Both the position numbers and the translations under genes were made by a program. Shown here piece by piece: positions 6,709-9,376 of a DNA stretch of 9,376 nucleotides. Source of the stretch: Gammaproteobacteria bacterium (lineage in GTDB: Bacteria; Pseudomonadota; Gammaproteobacteria; CAJXQU01); NCBI GenBank assembly GCA_026984275.1, contig JALSSM010000334.1:1-9376 (forward strand). The letters run 5' to 3'. The notes under the pieces are model-generated. The model saw only the letters and a program-made list of their open reading frames with translations. It was not told the origin of the DNA and did no database searches. Position 1 is the first letter of the stretch; each line of letters starts with the position of its first letter.

Positions 6709-6745
6709 ATCCTGGCCTGAAGAACACCTTCTTACACGCCAGGAT
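6709..6745. repeat. Nested inverted repeat between the hydrolase and DUF4091 genes
   Basis: ATCCTGGC (6709-6716) pairs perfectly with GCCAGGAT (6738-6745). Inside the 21-nt loop, GAAG (6719-6722) can pair with CTTC (6728-6731). In the direction of the flanking genes (minus strand) the stem is followed by an A-run rather than a T-run, so it is not a classical intrinsic terminator. It could protect the 3' end of the upstream message or modulate DUF4091 expression; this is inference. Confidence 0.5.
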
Positions 6746-6758
6746 AGTCAATCAGGAA

Positions 6759-7706
6759 TTATTCCATCAAATGTGATCTAAAGAATCGCACAACTCTTCT
6801 ACGAGACTTATAGGCATAATTCACATCAGGAACAACGCTTACTTCTCCACCGGCACCAAGATGAGAAAAAGGATCAATAAACGTTGTTGGCATCTGTAAT
6901 CTGTCCCAGCCATGAGTCGCACCTTTATAAACCCTAACTCTTAGCAAGTCCTGTTCTTCAGGCGTCAAACTGGCTTTGACGGCAAGACAGGCCGCTGCAC
7001 CTTCATCATAATCATCTTCATCACCAATCTGAATCATGATTGGTGCACCTGTGAGATTGAAGAACTCAGATCCCGGAATAGCAGAATTGTAAGCAAAACA
7101 GACAGGATAATGAGCGATATGAGCAGCAAAACGAAGGTCACCTCCAAATCGTGCGGCATTAAATTCTGTTGCGGCAGCCATAGTCACAACTCCACCCCAT
7201 GAAAACCCCATTATACCAATATGCTCCGGATCGATATTCTCCTGTTCTGTAAGAAATCTCAGCGCACCAAAAGCATCCGGTAGGTTAACTATTGGTATAC
7301 TTGGCCGATCAGCCAGTGTTTTGACACCCCGTGCTTCCCACATATCGATCTCAAGCGTTGCAATACCATTGGCATTAAGTGACCGGGCATAGAAATCACC
7401 TCTGAAGTCGATCCCGGCTGATCCATGTAAAATTACAACCGCTGGCACGGATTTCTTTGGCAAGTAACATTCAAATCTCTTTGAATACCTGACAGGTAGT
7501 TTTAGTTTACCCTTAATCGTGATTGGGCTGGGAGGTTGTGTTTCCAGATTGATTGATTGGAATTCAATAAATGACGTGATTGGATGATGGTATTTCAGAC
7601 AACCATCATTTTCATCTTTGTGAGAATCAAATGCTGACCCCCATGCTGGTGAAACGCTGAAAATAAACGCATAAACCACCAGAAAAAGACATTTCTTAAT
7701 TCTCAT
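6759..7706 (-). CDS. Secreted dienelactone-hydrolase-type alpha/beta hydrolase
   Basis: This 315-aa alpha/beta hydrolase is predicted to be exported: MRIKK, a hydrophobic core at about 6-19, and candidate signal peptidase I sites near AWG/SA (residues 21-25). The catalytic layout is complete. VILHGSAG at about 91-98 supplies the oxyanion-hole His-Gly. The nucleophile elbow GFSWGG has Ser169, the acid is probably Asp231 in IGDEDD, and the base is His265 in GATHGWD. This resembles the dienelactone hydrolase family, a broad group of esterases and C-C/C-O hydrolases; the real substrate could be an acyl ester or sugar ester. The ATG at 7706 is strongly supported by GAGGAG at 7713-7718, six bases upstream. 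An in-frame start at 7748 would add 14 polar residues before the signal. Two Cys in the mature N-terminal region (residues 36 and 80) and Cys203 could form disulfides. It heads a possible two-gene unit with the DUF4091 gene. Confidence 0.87.
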   Translation of the reverse strand: MRIKKCLFLVVYAFIFSVSPAWGSAFDSHKDENDGCLKYHHPITSFIEFQSINLETQPPSPITIKGKLKLPVRYSKRFECYLPKKSVPAVVILHGSAGIDFRGDFYARSLNANGIATLEIDMWEARGVKTLADRPSIPIVNLPDAFGALRFLTEQENIDPEHIGIMGFSWGGVVTMAAATEFNAARFGGDLRFAAHIAHYPVCFAYNSAIPGSEFFNLTGAPIMIQIGDEDDYDEGAAACLAVKASLTPEEQDLLRVRVYKGATHGWDRLQMPTTFIDPFSHLGAGGEVSVVPDVNYAYKSRRRVVRFFRSHLME

Positions 7707-7756
7707 AATATTCTCCTCATTATTATCTGGACTATTTTTTTGATTCACAGAGTGAG

Positions 7757-7762
7757 ATTATA
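7757..7762 (-). promoter_or_regulatory. Candidate -10 box for the secreted hydrolase gene
   Basis: Read on the minus strand this is a perfect TATAAT, in an AT-rich stretch, placing a start site near 7750 and a leader of about 44 nt before the ATG at 7706. No good -35 hexamer is visible 16-18 bases upstream, so this remains a weak prediction. Confidence 0.35.
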
Positions 7763-7828
7763 TATCTATTCTTACTAATTATGATGCCCTGCACCCTGGT
7801 AAAATAGCTCCGAAATGAAAGCATTACG

Positions 7829-7993
7829 TCAGTGAAACCAATTTCCATCAAGCATTGAAATACAATCACTACAGCTATTCTTGCCTTTTCCAGGGATAGA
7901 ATCAGTTTCATATGCTGCCGCATTGATCTGCATAAAACTGAAAGCGACCACGCCTACGACCAGTAACAACGTTGCAAATAAAGTTAGCCGCAC
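7829..7993 (-). CDS. Possible small secreted peptide with CxxC, overlapping the nrdJb stop
   Basis: This is an unrecognised ORF of 54 codons starting with GTG at 7993. Read from there, the product has a textbook signal peptide: a basic residue at position 2, a hydrophobic core (LFATLLLVVGVVAF, residues 5-18) and a small-residue cleavage region INAAA ending at residue 27. The predicted mature peptide is only 27 residues and holds NSCSDC (39-44) and the terminal LDGNWFH. The start overlaps the nrdJb stop codon (GTG begins nine bases before the end of that gene), which would allow translational coupling, and a weak GGCGAG lies five bases before it. A TTG at 8026 gives a longer 65-aa form but puts eleven residues before the signal. 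In favour: hydrophobicity and coupling. Against: short length, weak start, no known family. It could be a chance ORF. Confidence 0.4.
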   Translation of the reverse strand: MRLTLFATLLLVVGVVAFSFMQINAAAYETDSIPGKGKNSCSDCISMLDGNWFH

Positions 7994-8664
7994 TTGGACT
8001 CGCCGCAATTCAAGCAGGTCAGGCAATTATCCATCTGGATCATGGCTTTGGTGTGACATTTATTACACAGCGTTGCACTGGTTGGAAACTCTCCCTCATC
8101 GTCACTTTTTTGTGACTGTTCAAACTCTGCCCTTTTTTCATTGATCAGTTTTTGCTGATGCTGATCTGGCCCTTTATCCTTGATCAAACCAATCATTTTC
8201 ATGTGACTTTCCAGCACATCACCAATCTCCGCGACCAGTGATGGCATAAATTTGCCACCCTTTTTGAAATAGCCACCGCTGGGATCAAAAACGGAGCGTA
8301 ACTCTTCCACCAGAAAGGTAACATCCCCGCCTTTGCGGAATACCGCAGAGATGATACGTGTCAAAGCAACTATCCACTGAAAGTGATCCATACTCTTGGA
8401 GTTGATGAACACTTCGAATGGACGACGCAATTCATGCTCAGTCCCCTGATTCAACACAATATCATTGACCGTAATGTAGAGTGCATGTTCACTTAACGGT
8501 GTCTTGATCTTGTAGGTTGAACCCAGCAACATCTCGGGTCGTTCAACTTTTTCATGCATGTGCACAACGTTATCTTCCTGTTCTAACTCTGTTTCAGGCT
8601 GCTCAGCTTCACCCTCTTTCAGAACCTTATAGCCCACAATTTTTTTATCTATTTTAATCGTCAT
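7984..8664 (-). CDS. nrdJb: Class II ribonucleotide reductase small/C-terminal component NrdJb (TSCPD domain)
   Basis: NrdJb supplies the C-terminal part of the split adenosylcobalamin-dependent ribonucleotide reductase known from Pseudomonas. It works with NrdJa to make deoxyribonucleotides independently of oxygen. The 226-aa product starts with a Glu-rich variable segment (about 15-45). A TSCPD domain follows at about 50-155, visible in TPLSEHALYITVND and RRPFEVFINSK, then FDPSGGYFKKGGKFMPSLVAEI. A charged linker leads to a Cys-rich tail with Cys200, 203, 214, 217, 220 and 225. By family knowledge this tail holds the zinc-ribbon-like element and the redox cysteines that re-reduce the active site. 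The length is close to Pseudomonas NrdJb. The ATG at 8664-8662 shares one base with the nrdJa stop (TGATG), a strong sign of translational coupling. The identification is secure, though some databases label it only as a TSCPD-domain protein. Confidence 0.92.
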   Translation of the reverse strand: MTIKIDKKIVGYKVLKEGEAEQPETELEQEDNVVHMHEKVERPEMLLGSTYKIKTPLSEHALYITVNDIVLNQGTEHELRRPFEVFINSKSMDHFQWIVALTRIISAVFRKGGDVTFLVEELRSVFDPSGGYFKKGGKFMPSLVAEIGDVLESHMKMIGLIKDKGPDQHQQKLINEKRAEFEQSQKSDDEGEFPTSATLCNKCHTKAMIQMDNCLTCLNCGESKCG

Positions 8665-9376
8665 CAGAATTTACCATAGTAGCCTTCTTTAAGTGCATCG
8701 AACAGGTTGGCAGCGGTATGCAGTTCACCATCATATTCGATCTCCTCATTACCTTTTACCTCGATCACTTCACCGTTTTCCAGTGAGAAACGGTAAGTGG
8801 TATTTTCCAGATCTTTCTCTTTCACCAGTACACCCTGGAATACTTCAGGGTTAAATCTGAAGGTTGTACAACCTTTCAGTCCTTTATCATAAGCGTATTC
8901 ATAAATACCTTTGAAATCCTCAAATGGGAAATCGGTAGGCACATTGGCTGTTTTTGAGATCGATGAATCGATCCATTTTTGTGATGCCGCCTGAATATCT
9001 ACATGCTGTTTCGGAGTCACCGCATCAGCACTGATAAAATAATCCGGCAATTGTTCTTCCGGGTTTTCGGAAAAAGGCATTGCCTTCGGATTGATCAGGG
9101 TGCGATAAGCCAGTAATTCGTAGGAAAAAACATCAACCTTTTCTTTGGTCTTTTTACCTTCCCGGATCACATTTCGCGCATAATGGTGAGCAAAACTGGG
9201 CTCGATGCCATTACTGGCATTATTGGCCAGTGACAGCGAGATAGTCCCTGTTGGAGCGATCGAACTGTGATGAGTAAAGCGAGCACCGACTTCCGCCAGC
9301 CTTTCGACCAACTCAGGATCTTCACCTGCAACCTGCTGCATGTAACGACTGTATTTTGCGTGCAGGATTTTACCTT
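8664..9376 (-). CDS. nrdJa: Class II ribonucleotide reductase catalytic component NrdJa, C-terminal part (runs off the window)
   Basis: This is the 3' end of the adenosylcobalamin-dependent ribonucleoside reductase catalytic subunit. The frame is open to the right edge: eleven complete codons (GKILHAKYSRY) precede the first Met at 9341-9339, so that Met is internal. About 236 residues are visible. Characteristic class II stretches are THHSSIAPTGTISLSL and ASNGIEPSFAHHYARNV, which belong to the barrel near the active site. Further on, KGLKGCTTFRFNPEVFQGVLV matches the end of the NrdJ core. The protein stops after LFDALKEGYYGKF without the TSCPD and Cys-rich parts that single-chain NrdJ enzymes carry; these are supplied by nrdJb, which overlaps by one base. 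The promoter and N-terminus are outside the window. Confidence 0.94.
   Translation of the reverse strand, partial: GKILHAKYSRYMQQVAGEDPELVERLAEVGARFTHHSSIAPTGTISLSLANNASNGIEPSFAHHYARNVIREGKKTKEKVDVFSYELLAYRTLINPKAMPFSENPEEQLPDYFISADAVTPKQHVDIQAASQKWIDSSISKTANVPTDFPFEDFKGIYEYAYDKGLKGCTTFRFNPEVFQGVLVKEKDLENTTYRFSLENGEVIEVKGNEEIEYDGELHTAANLFDALKEGYYGKF

Noticed and set aside
6709..6745. Intrinsic terminator of the secreted hydrolase gene
   Set aside because: The stem is good, but an A-run instead of a T-run follows on the minus strand, so it is recorded as an inverted repeat only.
7707..7748. N-terminal extension of the secreted hydrolase to 329 aa
   Set aside because: The extra 14 polar, acidic residues would bury the signal peptide, and the ATG at 7706 has a very strong GAGGAG.
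7732..7923. 63-codon minus-strand ORF overlapping the small peptide
   Set aside because: No clear signal, domain or ribosome site; it competes with the more convincing 7829-7993 frame and overlaps the promoter-like AT-rich region.
9339..9341. Met at 9341 as the start of a separate 225-aa protein
   Set aside because: The frame is open through the right edge and the upstream residues match NrdJ, so this Met is internal to a truncated gene.

Overview
The window looks like chromosomal DNA of a gammaproteobacterium of moderate GC content. Two things support this. The divergent uvrA | MFS transporter - ssb block is a familiar gammaproteobacterial arrangement. The adenosylcobalamin-dependent ribonucleotide reductase is split into NrdJa and NrdJb, as known in Pseudomonas and relatives. 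I cannot name the genus. GATC tetramers look clearly over-represented by eye.

Layout. 1-720 (-) is the N-terminal 240 codons of uvrA, running off the left edge. An 85-nt divergent gap leads to a YajR-like MFS transporter (806-1999, +) and then ssb (2104-2565, +), which ends in the classical DDDIPF tip. A small, AT-richer, unrecognised lipoprotein gene (2589-3038, +) follows 23 nt after ssb. The 326-nt gap at 3039-3364 holds no gene but contains a cluster of palindromes, including two mutually exclusive hairpins. Next is a complete DHH/DHHA1 phosphoesterase (3365-4288, +) with a clear intrinsic terminator, then a three-helix membrane protein of unknown function (4366-4803, +).

The right half is on the minus strand. 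A secreted or membrane-anchored DUF4091 / GH123-like putative glycosidase (4797-6653) is convergent with the membrane protein and overlaps it by 7 nt at the stop codons. Upstream of it lies a periplasmic dienelactone-hydrolase-type alpha/beta hydrolase (6759-7706). The two may be co-transcribed as a small carbohydrate or ester degradation unit. Further right are nrdJb (7984-8664) and the 3' part of nrdJa (8664-9376), overlapping by one base (TGATG). A small ORF overlapping the nrdJb stop (7829-7993) encodes a credible 54-aa secreted peptide with a CxxC motif.

How the parts relate. uvrA and ssb are DNA-repair and replication housekeeping genes; NrdJab makes deoxynucleotides. The accessory material is the lipoprotein, the palindrome cluster, the DUF4091/hydrolase pair and the small secreted peptide. 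I see no phage genes, insertion sequence, CRISPR array, tRNA or rRNA. I find no convincing defence system or other clearly new multi-gene system. The best candidates for something undescribed are the small secreted peptide, the ssb-linked lipoprotein, the palindrome cluster and the DUF4091/hydrolase pair.
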